A stretch of DNA of 64,000 nucleotides from Candidatus Halocynthiibacter alkanivorans (GTDB lineage Bacteria; Pseudomonadota; Alphaproteobacteria; Rhodobacterales; Rhodobacteraceae): assembly GCF_003333265.1 (NCBI RefSeq), contig NZ_QOLB01000130.1, positions 1 to 64,000 of the forward strand, given 5' to 3'. Within the stretch, counting starts at the first letter, position 1. The number at the start of each line of letters is the position of its first letter. Of this stretch, positions 26,809-37,561 are shown piece after piece. Both the position numbers and the translations under genes were made by a program. The notes beneath the pieces are model-generated. The model searched no databases and was not told the origin of the DNA. It worked only from the letters and a program-made list of their open reading frames with translations.

Positions 26809-27432
26809 TCACGCCACCACCCGCAGGGTGACGTTGATACGCCCACCCGCTGGCAGCAGCCCCGAGCTTTGATAACGGATACGGTCCACGCCGTGCCAGA
26901 CCAGACGCTTGTCCCCCTGCAGCAAAACCACGTCACCGGAGCTTAGCCACAGGCTTTCGGTTTTGCCACTGCGGCTGGTATTTCCAACCCGGAACAAACC
27001 GTCATCCCCCAGCGACAGTGACAGCACCGGCCAGGAAAAATCCGCTTCATCCCGGTCCTGATGCAGCCCCATCTTTGCCCCCTCGCTATAAAAGTTGATC
27101 AGACAGCAGTCTGGTTCCCGGGTCAGCCCGGTCAACTGGTGCCAAAGCTTTAACAACTGCGGGGGAATTCCGGGCCAGGGCGTGCCCGACGGGTGTTCCG
27201 CCAGATAGCGATACCCGGACCGGTCGGAAAACCAGCCGAATCGGCCGGCGCTGGTCATCCGCACAGACATTGCCTTGCCACTTGCCACTACCGGTGTGTA
27301 AAGCGGTGCCGCCTGCACCACATTCCGCAGCGCCATAACCAGGGATTTCTGTGCTGCGGGTTTGAGTAACCCTTTGTAAACCGGCACCCCCCGCAGCGTC
27401 ACATCCGGTTTAACGGCCCAAATTGCATTCAT
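26809..27432 (-). CDS. alkB: Alpha-ketoglutarate-dependent dioxygenase AlkB
   Basis: Oxidative demethylase for 1-methyladenine and 3-methylcytosine in DNA or RNA. The 207-residue product is close to E. coli AlkB (216). Iron ligands H124 and D126 (LHQDRDE) and H180 (LVWHGVDR) and the 2-oxoglutarate-binding arginines R198 and R204 (RINVTLR) are all present. A longer frame exists to 27468, but the family N-terminus starts at MNAIWAVKP. It is divergent from dnaK and convergent with the ABC permease. Confidence 0.94.
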   Translation of the reverse strand: MNAIWAVKPDVTLRGVPVYKGLLKPAAQKSLVMALRNVVQAAPLYTPVVASGKAMSVRMTSAGRFGWFSDRSGYRYLAEHPSGTPWPGIPPQLLKLWHQLTGLTREPDCCLINFYSEGAKMGLHQDRDEADFSWPVLSLSLGDDGLFRVGNTSRSGKTESLWLSSGDVVLLQGDKRLVWHGVDRIRYQSSGLLPAGGRINVTLRVVA

Positions 27433-27490
27433 TTTCACCAATTCCGCGCAAAAGACTCTCATTTTCACAGGTTCTGGCCCTCACAGGTGC

Positions 27491-27520
27491 TTGCAGCGAC
27501 CAGGCCCCAACCTTATATAG
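27491..27520 (+). promoter_or_regulatory. RpoH-type heat-shock promoter of dnaK
   Basis: TTG at 27491-27493 and CTTATATAG at 27512-27520 are separated by 18 bases, which matches the alphaproteobacterial RpoH pattern (TTG, 17-18 bases, CYTATNT). Predicted transcription would start near 27527, giving a leader of about 100 bases to the dnaK start at 27624. Inside the leader the nonamer CTGAACTAT occurs twice (27537-27545 and 27552-27560). Confidence 0.6.
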
Positions 27521-27623
27521 CTCAGCGAAGCACAGACTGAACTATTTTGGTCTGAACTATGGGATCGGGGACGGGTGCCGCAACGGGCCTGAACCTACAA
27601 CATCGCCAAGAAGGATTTTGACC

Positions 27624-29546
27624 ATGGCCAAAGTCATCGGTATCGACCTGGGGACAACGAACTCCTGCGTTGCCATTATGGACGGCGCTCAGCCGCGCGT
27701 CATCGAGAATGCAGAAGGCGCACGCACCACGCCTTCGATCGTCGGTTTCACCGACGGGGAACGTCTGGTGGGCCAGCCTGCCAAACGTCAGGCAGTCACA
27801 AACCCCGAAAACACTGTTTTCGCAGTCAAACGCCTGATCGGCCGTCGTCTGGACGATCCGAAACTGGCCAAAGATCTGAAACACCTGCCCTATAACGTCA
27901 TCGACGCAGGCGCCGGTGACGCCTGGATCCAGGCCCGTGGCGAAAAATACAGCCCGAGCCAGATTTCTGCCTTCATCCTGGGCAAAATGAAAGAAACCGC
28001 CGAGAGCTATCTTGGCGAAGAAGTGACACAGGCCGTGATCACCGTGCCTGCGTATTTCAACGACGCTCAGCGTCAGGCCACCAAAGATGCCGGCAAAATC
28101 GCCGGTCTTGAAGTGCTGCGTATCATCAACGAACCAACCGCCGCTGCACTGGCCTATGGTCTCGACAAAAAAGAAACACGCACCATCGCTGTGTTTGACC
28201 TTGGCGGCGGTACCTTTGATGTCACCATCCTGGAAATCGACGACGGCTTGTTTGAAGTAAAATCCACCAACGGCGACACGTTCCTCGGCGGTGAAGATTT
28301 TGACATGCGCATCGTGTCCTACCTGGCCGACCAGTTCAAAAAAGAGAACGGCGTTGACCTGACCAAAGACAAGATGGCGCTGCAGCGGCTCAAGGAAGCG
28401 GCTGAAAAAGCCAAGATCGAACTGTCTTCCAGCCAGCAGACCGAAATCAACCAGCCGTTCATCTCGATGGACCCCAACGGTGGTCAGCCATTGCACATGG
28501 TGATGAAGCTGACCCGGGCCAAGCTGGAAAGCCTGGTTTCTGATCTGATCAAAGACACCATCAAACCGTGTAAGGCTGCGCTGAAAGACGCCGGTCTCTC
28601 CACCAGCGACATCGACGAAGTCGTGCTGGTCGGCGGTATGACCCGGATGCCGCGCGTCAAAGAAGAAGTCACCAAGTTCTTTGGTAAAGAACCACATCAG
28701 GGCGTAAACCCGGATGAGGTTGTGGCCTCTGGTGCCGCGATTCAGGCCGGTGTTCTGCAGGGCGACGTGAAAGACGTTGTGCTGCTGGATGTGACACCTC
28801 TGTCGCTTGGTATCGAAACGCTCGGCGGTGTCTTCACCCGTCTGATCGACCGCAACACCACCATCCCGACCAAGAAGTCTCAGGTCTTCTCGACCGCAGA
28901 AGACAACCAGAACGCTGTGACCCTGCGCGTATTCCAGGGCGAACGTGAAATGGCGGCGGACAACAAGATCCTCGGCCAGTTCAACCTGGAAAGCATTCCG
29001 CCCGCACCCCGCGGCCTGCCGCAGATCGAAGTCTCCTTTGACATCGACGCCAACGGCATCGTGGAAGTCGGCGCCAAAGACAAAGGCACCGGCAAAGAGC
29101 AGAAGATCACTATCCAGGCTTCTGGCGGTCTGTCGGATGCGGACATCGAACAGATGGTCAAAGACGCGGAAGACAATGCTGAAGCGGATAAAGAGCGCAA
29201 AGAGTTGATCGAAGCCAAAAACCAGGCCGAAAGCCTGATCCATTCGACCGAAAAAGCAATGGAAGAGCATGCCGATAAAGTGGATCCAACCACGATTGAA
29301 GCGATTGAGCTGGCCATTGTTGCGTTGAAAGATCAGCTTGAAACCGAGATTGCCGAGAAAATCAAATCCGGTATTCAAAACGTGACCGAAGCGGCAATGA
29401 AACTGGGCGAAGCCATCTATAAGGCAGACCAGGCCACCGCGGGTCAGGAAACCGAAGTTGAGCCTTCAGAAGAAGGCCCTGCCGGCGTGGACGATGACAT
29501 CGTGGACGCCGACTTTGAAGATCTGGACGACGACAAGCGGGGTTAA
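27624..29546 (+). CDS. dnaK: Molecular chaperone DnaK (Hsp70)
   Basis: ATP-dependent folding chaperone. From ATG 27624 the product is 640 residues, normal for DnaK; it opens [17 protein letters not shown] and ends with the acidic tail [13 protein letters not shown]. Nucleotide-binding motifs DLGGGTFDV and the linker [15 protein letters not shown] are intact. The frame runs open to 27423, but the family N-terminus and the AAGGA ribosome-binding site fix the start. It lies behind a RpoH-like promoter and is followed by dnaJ. Confidence 0.98.
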   Translation: MAKVIGIDLGTTNSCVAIMDGAQPRVIENAEGARTTPSIVGFTDGERLVGQPAKRQAVTNPENTVFAVKRLIGRRLDDPKLAKDLKHLPYNVIDAGAGDAWIQARGEKYSPSQISAFILGKMKETAESYLGEEVTQAVITVPAYFNDAQRQATKDAGKIAGLEVLRIINEPTAAALAYGLDKKETRTIAVFDLGGGTFDVTILEIDDGLFEVKSTNGDTFLGGEDFDMRIVSYLADQFKKENGVDLTKDKMALQRLKEAAEKAKIELSSSQQTEINQPFISMDPNGGQPLHMVMKLTRAKLESLVSDLIKDTIKPCKAALKDAGLSTSDIDEVVLVGGMTRMPRVKEEVTKFFGKEPHQGVNPDEVVASGAAIQAGVLQGDVKDVVLLDVTPLSLGIETLGGVFTRLIDRNTTIPTKKSQVFSTAEDNQNAVTLRVFQGEREMAADNKILGQFNLESIPPAPRGLPQIEVSFDIDANGIVEVGAKDKGTGKEQKITIQASGGLSDADIEQMVKDAEDNAEADKERKELIEAKNQAESLIHSTEKAMEEHADKVDPTTIEAIELAIVALKDQLETEIAEKIKSGIQNVTEAAMKLGEAIYKADQATAGQETEVEPSEEGPAGVDDDIVDADFEDLDDDKRG

Positions 29547-29567
29547 TCCCCGCCCAGGGTCCGACAT

Positions 29568-29596
29568 GTCAGCCCGGGATGAATTCCCGGGCTGAC
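29568..29596 (+). terminator. 12-bp perfect hairpin between dnaK and dnaJ
   Basis: GTCAGCCCGGGA (29568-29579) pairs fully with TCCCGGGCTGAC (29585-29596) around a five-base loop. No T-run follows on the plus strand, so it is not a classical terminator. In the dnaK-dnaJ interval such a stem could mark RNA processing or partial attenuation that gives more DnaK than DnaJ. A smaller stem, GCGGGG/CCCCGC, overlaps the dnaK stop codon. Confidence 0.5.
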
Positions 29597-29621
29597 AGAC
29601 GTGTTCCCGGAAGGTAAGGCC

Positions 29622-30776
29622 ATGGCAAAACGTGATTACTACGAAGTCCTGGGGGCTTCTAAGGGCGCATCAGCGGACGAGTTGAAGAAAGCCTATCGCT
29701 CCAAAGCGAAGGAACTTCACCCGGACCGGAATTCCGACAATCCAAATGCGGAATCCCAGTTCAAAGAGGTGAATGAGGCCTACGACATTCTCAAGAATGT
29801 CGAAAAAAAGGCTGCCTATGACCGGTATGGTCACGCCGCTTTTGAAGGTGGCAACGGTGCCAGCGCCGGCCGACCCGGCCACGGTGGGCAGGGTGATTTT
29901 TCATCTGCATTCTCAGACGTATTTGACGACCTGTTCGGCGACTTTATGGGCGGGCAGCGTGGCGGCGGTGGCCGCTCGCGGGCGCAGCGTGGCTCAGACC
30001 TGCGTTACAACCTGCACATCAGCCTGGAAGAGGCTTTTACCGGCAGCCGCAAAACAATCAGCGTGCCCACCTCGGTCACGTGTACCCCCTGCACCGGCAC
30101 CGGTGCCGAAAGCGGTGCGGAGCCCCAGACCTGCCCGACCTGTTCCGGCATGGGCAAGGTGCGCGCACAACAGGGGTTCTTTACCGTTGAACGGGCCTGC
30201 CCGACCTGTGCCGGCATCGGCCAGATCATCAAAAACCCGTGTAAATCCTGTGGTGGCGCCGGCCGTGTCGACAAAGAGCGCTCGCTGTCCGTGAACATTC
30301 CCGCCGGTGTTGAAACCGGCACCCGCATCCGCCTCGCCGGCGAAGGCGAGGCCGGCATGCGCGGCGGACCTTCAGGCGACCTTTATATCTTTATCGAGGT
30401 CAGAGAGCATGCGCTGTTCCAGCGCGAAGGCGGCGATCTGTTCTGCAATGTGCCTGTGTCGATGAGCACTGCTGCGCTGGGGGGCGACATCGAAGTGCCC
30501 ACCATTGACGGTGGCCGCAGCCGGGTAAAAATCCCTGGCGGCTCGCAATCCGGCCGCCAGATGCGTCTGCGCTCCAAAGGCATGCCAATGCTGCGCGGTG
30601 GCGGCACCGGTGACATGTTCATCGAATTGTCGGTGGAAACGCCAGTCAACCTGACCAGCAGACAAAAAGAGCTTCTGCGCGAATTTGAAAAACTTGGCGA
30701 AGACAACAACCCGTTCAGCTCGACCTTTTTTAACAAGGTCAAAAGTTTCTGGGACGGGATGAAAAGCTCTGGTTAA
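29622..30776 (+). CDS. dnaJ: Chaperone protein DnaJ (Hsp40)
   Basis: Co-chaperone that delivers clients to DnaK and stimulates its ATPase. The 384-residue type I protein has the J-domain HPD motif ([10 protein letters not shown]), a Gly/Phe-rich region rich in Gly and Arg, and four zinc-finger repeats ([32 protein letters not shown]). An earlier in-frame start at 29601 exists, but [11 protein letters not shown] at 29622 is the family N-terminus. The dnaK stop is 75 bases upstream and a strong hairpin lies between. Confidence 0.98.
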   Translation: MAKRDYYEVLGASKGASADELKKAYRSKAKELHPDRNSDNPNAESQFKEVNEAYDILKNVEKKAAYDRYGHAAFEGGNGASAGRPGHGGQGDFSSAFSDVFDDLFGDFMGGQRGGGGRSRAQRGSDLRYNLHISLEEAFTGSRKTISVPTSVTCTPCTGTGAESGAEPQTCPTCSGMGKVRAQQGFFTVERACPTCAGIGQIIKNPCKSCGGAGRVDKERSLSVNIPAGVETGTRIRLAGEGEAGMRGGPSGDLYIFIEVREHALFQREGGDLFCNVPVSMSTAALGGDIEVPTIDGGRSRVKIPGGSQSGRQMRLRSKGMPMLRGGGTGDMFIELSVETPVNLTSRQKELLREFEKLGEDNNPFSSTFFNKVKSFWDGMKSSG

Positions 30777-30824
30777 CACGCGTTAACCAATTGTTCAGTG
30801 TTTCGGAGGAGCCTTGTCATCATT

Positions 30825-31586
30825 ATGACAGGGCTCCAGCCGTCTTTATTCAGTGATATTCCCCAGTCCGCACTGGCGGAGGATGAAACCGCTGTGCCGG
30901 TCGGCTCCCCGTATCCCTCCTATATCCGCGACCATCGTCAGCGCTTGCGCAGCCGGTTCCTGCGCGGCGGTGCAGCCGCCATTCCTGACTATGAAATGCT
31001 GGAACTGGTGCTGTTCCGCGCTATCCCCAGGCGGGATGTAAAACCACTGGCACGGGCGCTTCTGGAGCAGTTTGGCGACTTCAACCGGGTGCTCTCGGCC
31101 CCGGCGCCGCGGCTGGCCGAAATCAAGGGCATCGGCGAATCGGTTATCACTGAGCTGAAAATTGTCGAGGCAGCGGCGCATCGCCTGGCACAATCCCGCA
31201 TCCTGCAGCACCAGGTGCTGTCGGACTGGGACGCCTTGGTTACCTACTGCCATACCTCAATGGCACACCGGGAAACCGAACAGTTCCGGGTGTTTTATCT
31301 CGACCGCAAAAACGTGCTGATTGCGGATGAGGAACAGGCACGTGGCACCGTCAACCATGTACCGGTCTATCCGCGTGAAGTGGTCAAACGGGCGCTGGAG
31401 CTGAATGCCTCCGCGCTGATCCTCGTGCACAACCATCCTTCCGGCGACCCGACCCCGTCACAAAGCGACATCGCGATGACAGAGCAGGTGCGCGACGCGG
31501 CTGCAGCGCTGGAAATCACCCTGCACGACCATCTGATCATCGGCAAATCCCGCGAACTCAGCTTTCGCAGCGCCGGCTATCTTTAA
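30825..31586 (+). CDS. radC: RadC family JAB-domain protein
   Basis: The 253-residue product has an N-terminal helix-hairpin-helix-like region (LAEIKGIGESVITELK) and a C-terminal JAB/MPN metal-binding domain with the motif HNHPSGDPTPSQSD. The molecular role of RadC is unsettled; the old repair assignment is doubtful. Start: GTG 30798 opens the frame, but a GGAGGA sits at 30805-30810, so ATG 30825 (spacing 14) is more reasonable, though wide. It follows dnaJ by 48 bases and may be co-transcribed. Confidence 0.88.
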   Translation: MTGLQPSLFSDIPQSALAEDETAVPVGSPYPSYIRDHRQRLRSRFLRGGAAAIPDYEMLELVLFRAIPRRDVKPLARALLEQFGDFNRVLSAPAPRLAEIKGIGESVITELKIVEAAAHRLAQSRILQHQVLSDWDALVTYCHTSMAHRETEQFRVFYLDRKNVLIADEEQARGTVNHVPVYPREVVKRALELNASALILVHNHPSGDPTPSQSDIAMTEQVRDAAAALEITLHDHLIIGKSRELSFRSAGYL

Positions 31587-31987
31587 CAGCGTCAGATTTC
31601 GCACCCCGGATCCCAGCGCCGCCTTGCAACACAGGCAATCGCTGTCGGGTCTCCAGGCGGATCACAGCCCGGACCAATGCGGTCAGACGAGACATCAGTC
31701 TTAAGACCCTTCCTGCCCGCCGCATCGGAAACGCCGGTCAACAGACACACCGCCCGGGCGCGGCCCGCCCGGCAAACGGTCTGACACGCTCAATGGCCGC
31801 CGCTGAGCACCTGATCTGCACTACAGCACCGTGCGGCAAGGCAGACGCGGTGCACAGGCCAGACGGCGCTGTTACACGCCTTGCGGTGCTGCCGTCACCC
31901 ACCCGGCGCGAAAGCCACACACGGCACAAAAAAGCCCCGCCGATCCGACCGGATCAACGGGGCTTTGATGTCATCTGTCGGCGGCGG
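31587..31987. other. 401-base gap between radC and secA
   Basis: No credible coding region, tRNA or repeat array was seen. The last 60 bases hold the secA terminator hairpin (31931-31966). The remainder is GC-rich with scattered short open frames lacking ribosome-binding sites. Confidence 0.6.
31931..31966 (-). terminator. Rho-independent terminator of secA
   Basis: AAAGCCCCG (31931-31939) pairs with CGGGGCTTT (31958-31966), with an inner GATCC/GGATC stem. On the minus strand the stem is followed by a run of six T (complement of the A-run at 31928-31933), so it terminates the leftward secA transcript. Confidence 0.85.
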
Positions 31988-34690
31988 TTAAAACTTGCCG
32001 TGACAATGTTTGAACTTTTTGCCCGAGCCGCAAGGACAGGCGTCATTGCGCGCCGGGTTGCCCCAGGTCTCAGGGTTTTCTTCGTCAAACCCGTCCACGG
32101 CAGATTCGGCGTCAGCGGCAGATTCTACCGCCCCGGCGCCAGCCGCTGCCGCTTGCATTGCCGTCTGCTGCGCCACCATCTGGCGCATCATCTCAGCCCG
32201 CTCTTCTTCGGTCATCGGACGCACCTGACAGAGCTTCTTGGTGACCTCAGAGCGCAGCCCGTCCAGCAGGTTGCCAAACAGCTGGAACGCTTCGTTTTTA
32301 TACTCATTCAGCGGATCACGCTGCGCATAACCACGGAAGCCCACAACCGAGCGCAGATGCTCCAGCGTCAGAATATGCTCACGCCATTTGCTGTCGATAA
32401 TATTGAGCACAAAGTTCTTCTCAATATTGCGCATGGCTTCGACACCAAACGCTTCGGTCTTTTCAGCCATCATTTTATCAGAGGCGTCATAGAGACGTTC
32501 GCTCAGATCTTCGTCATCCACCCCTTCCTCAGAGGCCCATTCAGCGACCGGAAGTTGCATATTCAGATGTTCCGCAACCGCCGTCTGCAAACCCTCCGTA
32601 TCCCACTGATCAGCGTAGGATTTCTGCGGGATATAGGTGTCGATCAGATCATCGATCGCCTGATGACGCATATCCGCCACGATCTCTTCGACCTCAGTGC
32701 TTTCCATGATTTCGCGGCGCTGGCTGAAGATCACCTTGCGCTGGTCATTCATCACGTCGTCAAATTTCAGCAACTGTTTGCGGATGTCAAAATTGCGGCC
32801 CTCGACTTTGGCCTGGGCGCGCGCCAGCGATTTGTTCACCCAGGGGTGCACGATGGCTTCACCTTCTTGCATCCCAAGTGAAGACAGCATTTTATCCAGC
32901 CGCTCAGAGCCGAAAATCCGCATCAGGTCGTCTTCAAGCGACAGGAAGAACAAAGACTTACCCGGATCCCCCTGGCGCCCGGACCGGCCACGCAGCTGGT
33001 TGTCGATGCGCCGGCTTTCGTGGCGCTCGGTGGCCAGAACATACAAACCGCCAGCTTCAAGAACCCGGGCTTTTTCATCCGTGTGCTCGGCTTCGGTTCT
33101 GGCCCGTATTGCTTCGCCATCCGCATCCGGATCCGCTGCAACCGCCTGCAGAATCATCATCTCGGCATTGCCACCAAGTTGAATATCAGTGCCGCGGCCG
33201 GCCATATTGGTGGCGATTGTGACCGAGCCAAAACGTCCCGCATCCGCCACGATCTGCGCTTCTTTTTCGTGATGACGCGCGTTCAGCACGTTGTGCGGCA
33301 GCTCCACTTCACTCAACATTTTTGACAGCATCTCAGATTTTTCAATCGAGGTGGTGCCCACAAGGACCGGCTGACCCTTTTTGTGGGCGTTCTGAATGGC
33401 CTTGACCACCGCTTCGAATTTTTCACGTGCGGTGCGATAGACCCGGTCGTCTTTGTCGAGACGCTTAACCGGCCGGTTGGTGGGCACTTCCACCACACCC
33501 AGGGAATAGATTTCGGCAAATTCATCGGCTTCAGTCGTCGCCGTGCCGGTCATACCACCCAGTTTTTCGTACAGGCGGAAGTAATTCTGGAATGTTACCG
33601 ACGCCATTGTCACGTTTTCGGGCTGAATGTTCAGACCTTCTTTGGCCTCAATCGCCTGGTGCAGACCTTCGGACAAACGTCGGCCAGCCATCATGCGGCC
33701 GGTAAATTCATCAATCAGCATCGCGTCGCCATCGCGCACAATATAGTGCTGGTCCTTGAAGAACAGCTTGTGTGCACGCAGACCCTGGTTGATGTGATGC
33801 ACGATCGTGGTGCTTTCAGGGTCATACATCGACTGCCCCTCGGGCAGTATGCTTTCCGTCGCGAGAAGCTCTTCGAGGAATTCGTTGCCTGCCTCGGTGA
33901 ACGTCACAGATCGGGATTTTTCGTCGACCTCATAATGCTCTGGCAACAACGACGGGATCAGCTTGTCAATGGTGACATAGAGGTCGCTGCGGTCCTCGGA
34001 AGGTCCGGAAATGATCAGCGGTGTACGCGCCTCATCGATCAGAATCGAATCAACTTCATCCACAACCGCATAGTTGTGGCCCCGCTGCATCATCTGCGAC
34101 AGCTCGGATTTCATATTGTCGCGCAAGTAATCGAAACCCAGCTCATTGTTGGTGGCATAGGTTACGTCACAGGCATAAGCGGCGCGTTTTTCGTCATCCG
34201 GCTGCAAAGGCAGGACGGCGCCGCAGGTCATCCCCAGCGCCTCAAACACTTTGCCCATCCATTCGCTGTCACGTTTGGCGAGGTAGTCGTTGACGGTGAC
34301 AATATGCACACCATCGCCGCTGAGCGCGTTCAGATAGGCCGGGAGAGTCGCCACGAGGGTTTTGCCCTCACCGGTTTTCATCTCTGCAATATTGCCCTCA
34401 TGCAGAAAAATTCCACCCATCAGCTGGGTGTCAAAAGCCCGCAGGCCAAGCGCACGATGCGCTGCTTCCCGACAGTTGGCAAAAGCTTCCGGCAACAGAT
34501 CATCCAGCGCTTCACCAGCTTTGGCGCGCTTGCACAACTCTGCCGTCTTCGCTTTGATTTCCGCGTCGGAGAGCTTCACAGACCCGGGCTCCAACGCATT
34601 GATTTTTTCAATCAGAGGCCGTGTTGCCTTGATCTTACGATCATTCGCGGTGCCAAAGACTTTTTTGGCAAGTGTTCCGATGCCCAGCAT
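31988..34690 (-). CDS. secA: Preprotein translocase ATPase SecA
   Basis: Motor ATPase that drives protein export through SecYEG. The 900-residue product has Walker A KTGEGKT at 105-111, the DEAD-box-like [14 protein letters not shown] near 206, and the C-terminal zinc-binding motif with C885, C887, H895 and C896 ([17 protein letters not shown]). Full length with intact motifs. It stands alone, divergent from the parvulin gene; the divergent spacing (34691-34870) must hold both promoters. Confidence 0.98.
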   Translation of the reverse strand: MLGIGTLAKKVFGTANDRKIKATRPLIEKINALEPGSVKLSDAEIKAKTAELCKRAKAGEALDDLLPEAFANCREAAHRALGLRAFDTQLMGGIFLHEGNIAEMKTGEGKTLVATLPAYLNALSGDGVHIVTVNDYLAKRDSEWMGKVFEALGMTCGAVLPLQPDDEKRAAYACDVTYATNNELGFDYLRDNMKSELSQMMQRGHNYAVVDEVDSILIDEARTPLIISGPSEDRSDLYVTIDKLIPSLLPEHYEVDEKSRSVTFTEAGNEFLEELLATESILPEGQSMYDPESTTIVHHINQGLRAHKLFFKDQHYIVRDGDAMLIDEFTGRMMAGRRLSEGLHQAIEAKEGLNIQPENVTMASVTFQNYFRLYEKLGGMTGTATTEADEFAEIYSLGVVEVPTNRPVKRLDKDDRVYRTAREKFEAVVKAIQNAHKKGQPVLVGTTSIEKSEMLSKMLSEVELPHNVLNARHHEKEAQIVADAGRFGSVTIATNMAGRGTDIQLGGNAEMMILQAVAADPDADGEAIRARTEAEHTDEKARVLEAGGLYVLATERHESRRIDNQLRGRSGRQGDPGKSLFFLSLEDDLMRIFGSERLDKMLSSLGMQEGEAIVHPWVNKSLARAQAKVEGRNFDIRKQLLKFDDVMNDQRKVIFSQRREIMESTEVEEIVADMRHQAIDDLIDTYIPQKSYADQWDTEGLQTAVAEHLNMQLPVAEWASEEGVDDEDLSERLYDASDKMMAEKTEAFGVEAMRNIEKNFVLNIIDSKWREHILTLEHLRSVVGFRGYAQRDPLNEYKNEAFQLFGNLLDGLRSEVTKKLCQVRPMTEEERAEMMRQMVAQQTAMQAAAAGAGAVESAADAESAVDGFDEENPETWGNPARNDACPCGSGKKFKHCHGKF

Positions 34691-34870
34691 GTTTTCTCCG
34701 CTATATCGCGCAATTACAAGATCGTGAGAGAGGAAAGCTTGCCCGTTTCTGCTGTGCCAAATAGAACAACGGAGGCGGGCGTCCTTTCAAAGACCACACA
34801 GCGATGTAAGGGCCCTCACAGTTACTGTCAACATTGCTGGCCAAAGAGCCGGCACAGAGAGGACCAACAG

Positions 34871-35713
34871 ATGTTCAAACGCACCAGCTTCGCGGCGTTG
34901 GCGATTGCCATTTCCACGACCCTTCCGGCCTTTTCCCAGGTGCCTGACGCCCAGACCGTGGTTGCCACTGTCAACGGCCAGGACATTACGCTTGGCAACA
35001 TGATCGTTGTACGCCGGGGCCTGCCCGAGCAATACCAGTCCCTGCCTGACGATGTTTTGTTTCAGGGCATTCTCGACCAGTTGGTCCAGCAAACCGTTCT
35101 CAGTCAGAACGCAGGTGAACCCGATCTGGCGACACGTCTGCTGATTGAAAATGAAAGCCGGGCGATGATTGCATCTTCGGTGATTGAAAAGATCGCGGCC
35201 GAACCCGTAGCAGAAGAAGCGATCCAGGCGGCGTACGAGACCCGTTTTGCCGATCTGGAGCCTGGTCGCGAATTCAATGCGTCGCACATTCTGGTTGAAT
35301 CTGTAGAAGAAGCCGAAGCGCTGATCGCCGAACTGACGGAAGGTGCAGATTTTGCCGAACTGGCGAAAGAAAAATCCATGGGTCCCTCCGGCCCCAACGG
35401 CGGCCTGCTGGGCTGGTTTGGCACCGGCATGATGGTAAAAGAATTTGAAGATGCCGTTGTCGAACTGGAAGTTGGCAACACATCCGGTCCGGTGAAAACA
35501 CAATTTGGCTGGCACGTGATCATGCTGAACGATTCCCGTATGCAGGAAGCGCCCTCGCTCGATATGATGCGTGATGAGCTGACCGCTGAACTCCAGAATA
35601 CCAATATCGAAAAACGCATTGCTGACTTGACCAGCGCCGCCGATATTGACCGTATGGAAGACAGCGAAATCGATGCGGCCCTGCTGCGCAATTTCGACCT
35701 TCTGAACAACTAA
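34871..35713 (+). CDS. Periplasmic parvulin-type peptidyl-prolyl isomerase (PpiC/SurA-like)
   Basis: The 280-residue product begins with a signal peptide (FKRTSFAALAIAISTTLPAFS) and has one parvulin domain, about residues 130-225 (ASHILVES, GADFAELAKEKSMGPSG, GGLLGWFGTGMM, TQFGWHVIML). It probably assists folding of exported or outer-membrane proteins. A much longer open frame upstream in the same phase is antisense to secA and is spurious; ATG 34871 with the upstream GAGAGGA is the real start. It stands opposite secA, a common alphaproteobacterial pairing, and is followed by argJ 21 bases later. Confidence 0.9.
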   Translation: MFKRTSFAALAIAISTTLPAFSQVPDAQTVVATVNGQDITLGNMIVVRRGLPEQYQSLPDDVLFQGILDQLVQQTVLSQNAGEPDLATRLLIENESRAMIASSVIEKIAAEPVAEEAIQAAYETRFADLEPGREFNASHILVESVEEAEALIAELTEGADFAELAKEKSMGPSGPNGGLLGWFGTGMMVKEFEDAVVELEVGNTSGPVKTQFGWHVIMLNDSRMQEAPSLDMMRDELTAELQNTNIEKRIADLTSAADIDRMEDSEIDAALLRNFDLLNN

Positions 35714-35734
35714 ACTACGATCAGGACTCTGACT

Positions 35735-36967
35735 ATGGCCAACATCACTGACGTCTCCCCGCTGGCACCTGCCGACGGATTTCCCGCCCTGCCTGTGATT
35801 GACGGGGTGCGTTTTGCAACCGCCGAAGCCGGCGTTAAATACGCGGGACGACAGGACGTGATGCTGGCCGCTCTGGACAGCGGCAGCGTGGTGGCCGGGG
35901 TGTTCACCCGCTCCGCCACCCGGGCTGCCCCGGTTCTTGACTGTCAGGAAAAACTCGGCGGTGCCGCCAATGGCGGCGCTGCTTTCATCGTCAACGCGGG
36001 CAATGCCAACGCGTTTACCGGTGGTCTGGGTCAGGCTTCGGTTGAAGCGGTGACCGGCACTGTTGCAAAGACTCTGAGCATCGACATCAACCGGGTGTTC
36101 TCCTCCTCCACAGGGGTGATCGGCGAACCCCTGCCCCACGACCGCATCACGGCAAAACTGAGCGAACTGGGAGAGGCTCTGGACGCCAACAGCATCAAAG
36201 AGGCCGCAGAAGCAATCCGCACCACTGACACGTTCGCCAAAGGCGCCAGCGCCGTGATCGAAGGCGACGGCGGCACCATAAAAATCGCCGGGATCGCCAA
36301 GGGCTCCGGCATGATCGCGCCGGATATGGCGACGATGCTGGTCTATCTCTTTACCGATGCGCGCATTGGCCAGGATGAATTGCAGTCCATGGTCTCCCGC
36401 GCCTCGGATGAAACATTCAACTGCATCACTGTCGACAGCGACACCTCGACCTCAGACACGCTGCTGATGGCGGCGACGGGCAAAGGTGCTGCGGTGACCC
36501 AGGACAACGCTGTCGCCTTCTACGGCGCCCTGCGTGACCTGATGATGGACCTGGCGCATCAGGTAGTGCGTGACGGCGAAGGGGCCACCAAATTTGTCGA
36601 AGTCCGCGTCTCTGGTGCCCGCGATGACGCGGATGCGCGCAAAGTCGCACTCGCCATTGCCAATTCCCCGCTGGTGAAAACCGCCCTGGCCGGCGAAGAC
36701 GCCAACTGGGGCCGCGTTGTGATGGCCGTAGGTAAATCCGGAGCCGAGGCTGACCGGGACGCCCTGAGCATCCGGTTTGGCGATATTCTGGTGGCGGAAA
36801 ACGGCTGGGTCGCACCCGGCTATTCAGAAGAAGCCGGCGCGGACTATATGAAAGCGGCTGAGTTGCTGATTGACATTGATATGGGCATCGCAGCGGGCAG
36901 CAGCACCGTCTGGACCTGTGATCTCACGCACGGATATATCGCGATCAACGCGGATTACCGCTCGTGA
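35735..36967 (+). CDS. argJ: Bifunctional glutamate N-acetyltransferase / amino-acid acetyltransferase
   Basis: Transfers acetyl from N-acetylornithine to glutamate and, in bifunctional forms, makes N-acetylglutamate from acetyl-CoA, cycling arginine biosynthesis. The 410-residue precursor self-cleaves before the nucleophilic threonine; here KGSGMIAPDMATML gives A199-T200 as the scissile pair. Normal length for ArgJ. The stop overlaps the mutT start. argG, a later step, is in the same window but in another operon. Confidence 0.96.
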   Translation: MANITDVSPLAPADGFPALPVIDGVRFATAEAGVKYAGRQDVMLAALDSGSVVAGVFTRSATRAAPVLDCQEKLGGAANGGAAFIVNAGNANAFTGGLGQASVEAVTGTVAKTLSIDINRVFSSSTGVIGEPLPHDRITAKLSELGEALDANSIKEAAEAIRTTDTFAKGASAVIEGDGGTIKIAGIAKGSGMIAPDMATMLVYLFTDARIGQDELQSMVSRASDETFNCITVDSDTSTSDTLLMAATGKGAAVTQDNAVAFYGALRDLMMDLAHQVVRDGEGATKFVEVRVSGARDDADARKVALAIANSPLVKTALAGEDANWGRVVMAVGKSGAEADRDALSIRFGDILVAENGWVAPGYSEEAGADYMKAAELLIDIDMGIAAGSSTVWTCDLTHGYIAINADYRS

Positions 36968-37362
36968 AGACGCTTCTTGTGTCCGCCGTTGCGCTGATTG
37001 ATCCCGACGGACGTGTGCTTCTGGCCCAGCGTCCCGAAGGCAAATCCATGGCTGGCCTCTGGGAATTTCCCGGTGGCAAAGTGGAACCCGGCGAAACGCC
37101 GGAACATGCGCTGATCCGCGAACTGGAAGAAGAACTGGGCATCAACACCTGGCAAAGCTGCCTGGCGCCGCTGACCTTCGCCAGCCACAGCTATGAAGAG
37201 TTTCACCTGCTGATGCCCCTGTTTGCCTGCCGCAAATGGGAGGGTATTCCCCACGGGCGCGAAGGGCAGAAGCTGAAATGGGTGCGCGCCAATGATTTGC
37301 GCAATTACCCGATGCCAGCCGCTGACATCCCGTTAATCCCGATCCTGCGCGACTGGCTGTAA
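36964..37362 (+). CDS. mutT: 8-oxo-dGTP diphosphatase (MutT-type Nudix)
   Basis: Removes oxidised guanine nucleotides from the pool. The 132-residue product has the Nudix box beginning GKVEPGETPEHALIRELEEE with the required glutamates. It starts with GTG, overlapping the argJ stop as GTGA. The pairing with argJ is common in this group of bacteria. A bidirectional terminator follows. Confidence 0.93.
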   Translation: MKTLLVSAVALIDPDGRVLLAQRPEGKSMAGLWEFPGGKVEPGETPEHALIRELEEELGINTWQSCLAPLTFASHSYEEFHLLMPLFACRKWEGIPHGREGQKLKWVRANDLRNYPMPAADIPLIPILRDWL

Positions 37363-37503
37363 TCCAGCTGACACCGGCTCCACAGCCCTGACTCAGCTTC
37401 AGTCAGCGCGGTGGCAGGGGATTTGCCCAAGCGGCTGCGCGCGGCCGGTGCAATCCCCTCTGAATGGCTTCTGTCAGCACTCCCATACAGCAGACCAGAA
37501 CGA

Positions 37504-37538
37504 AAAAAGGGCGGAAGGTTGATCCTTCCGCCCTTTTT
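37504..37538. terminator. Bidirectional rho-independent terminator between mutT and infB
   Basis: A 15-bp perfect stem: AAAAAGGGCGGAAGG (37504-37518) pairs with CCTTCCGCCCTTTTT (37524-37538) around a five-base loop. T-runs are present on both strands, so it serves both the rightward argJ-mutT and the leftward infB operon. Confidence 0.92.
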
Positions 37539-37561
37539 ATTTCGTGTTTGCGACGAACGGC

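Noticed and set aside
27522-29378. A 618-codon open frame antisense to dnaK
   Set aside because: It has no ribosome-binding site or family match and exists only because the GC-rich codon pattern of dnaK leaves the antisense frame open.
33383-34870. Long open frame running in from antisense of secA in phase with the parvulin gene
   Set aside because: The real product begins with a signal peptide at 34871; the upstream part mirrors secA and has no protein features.
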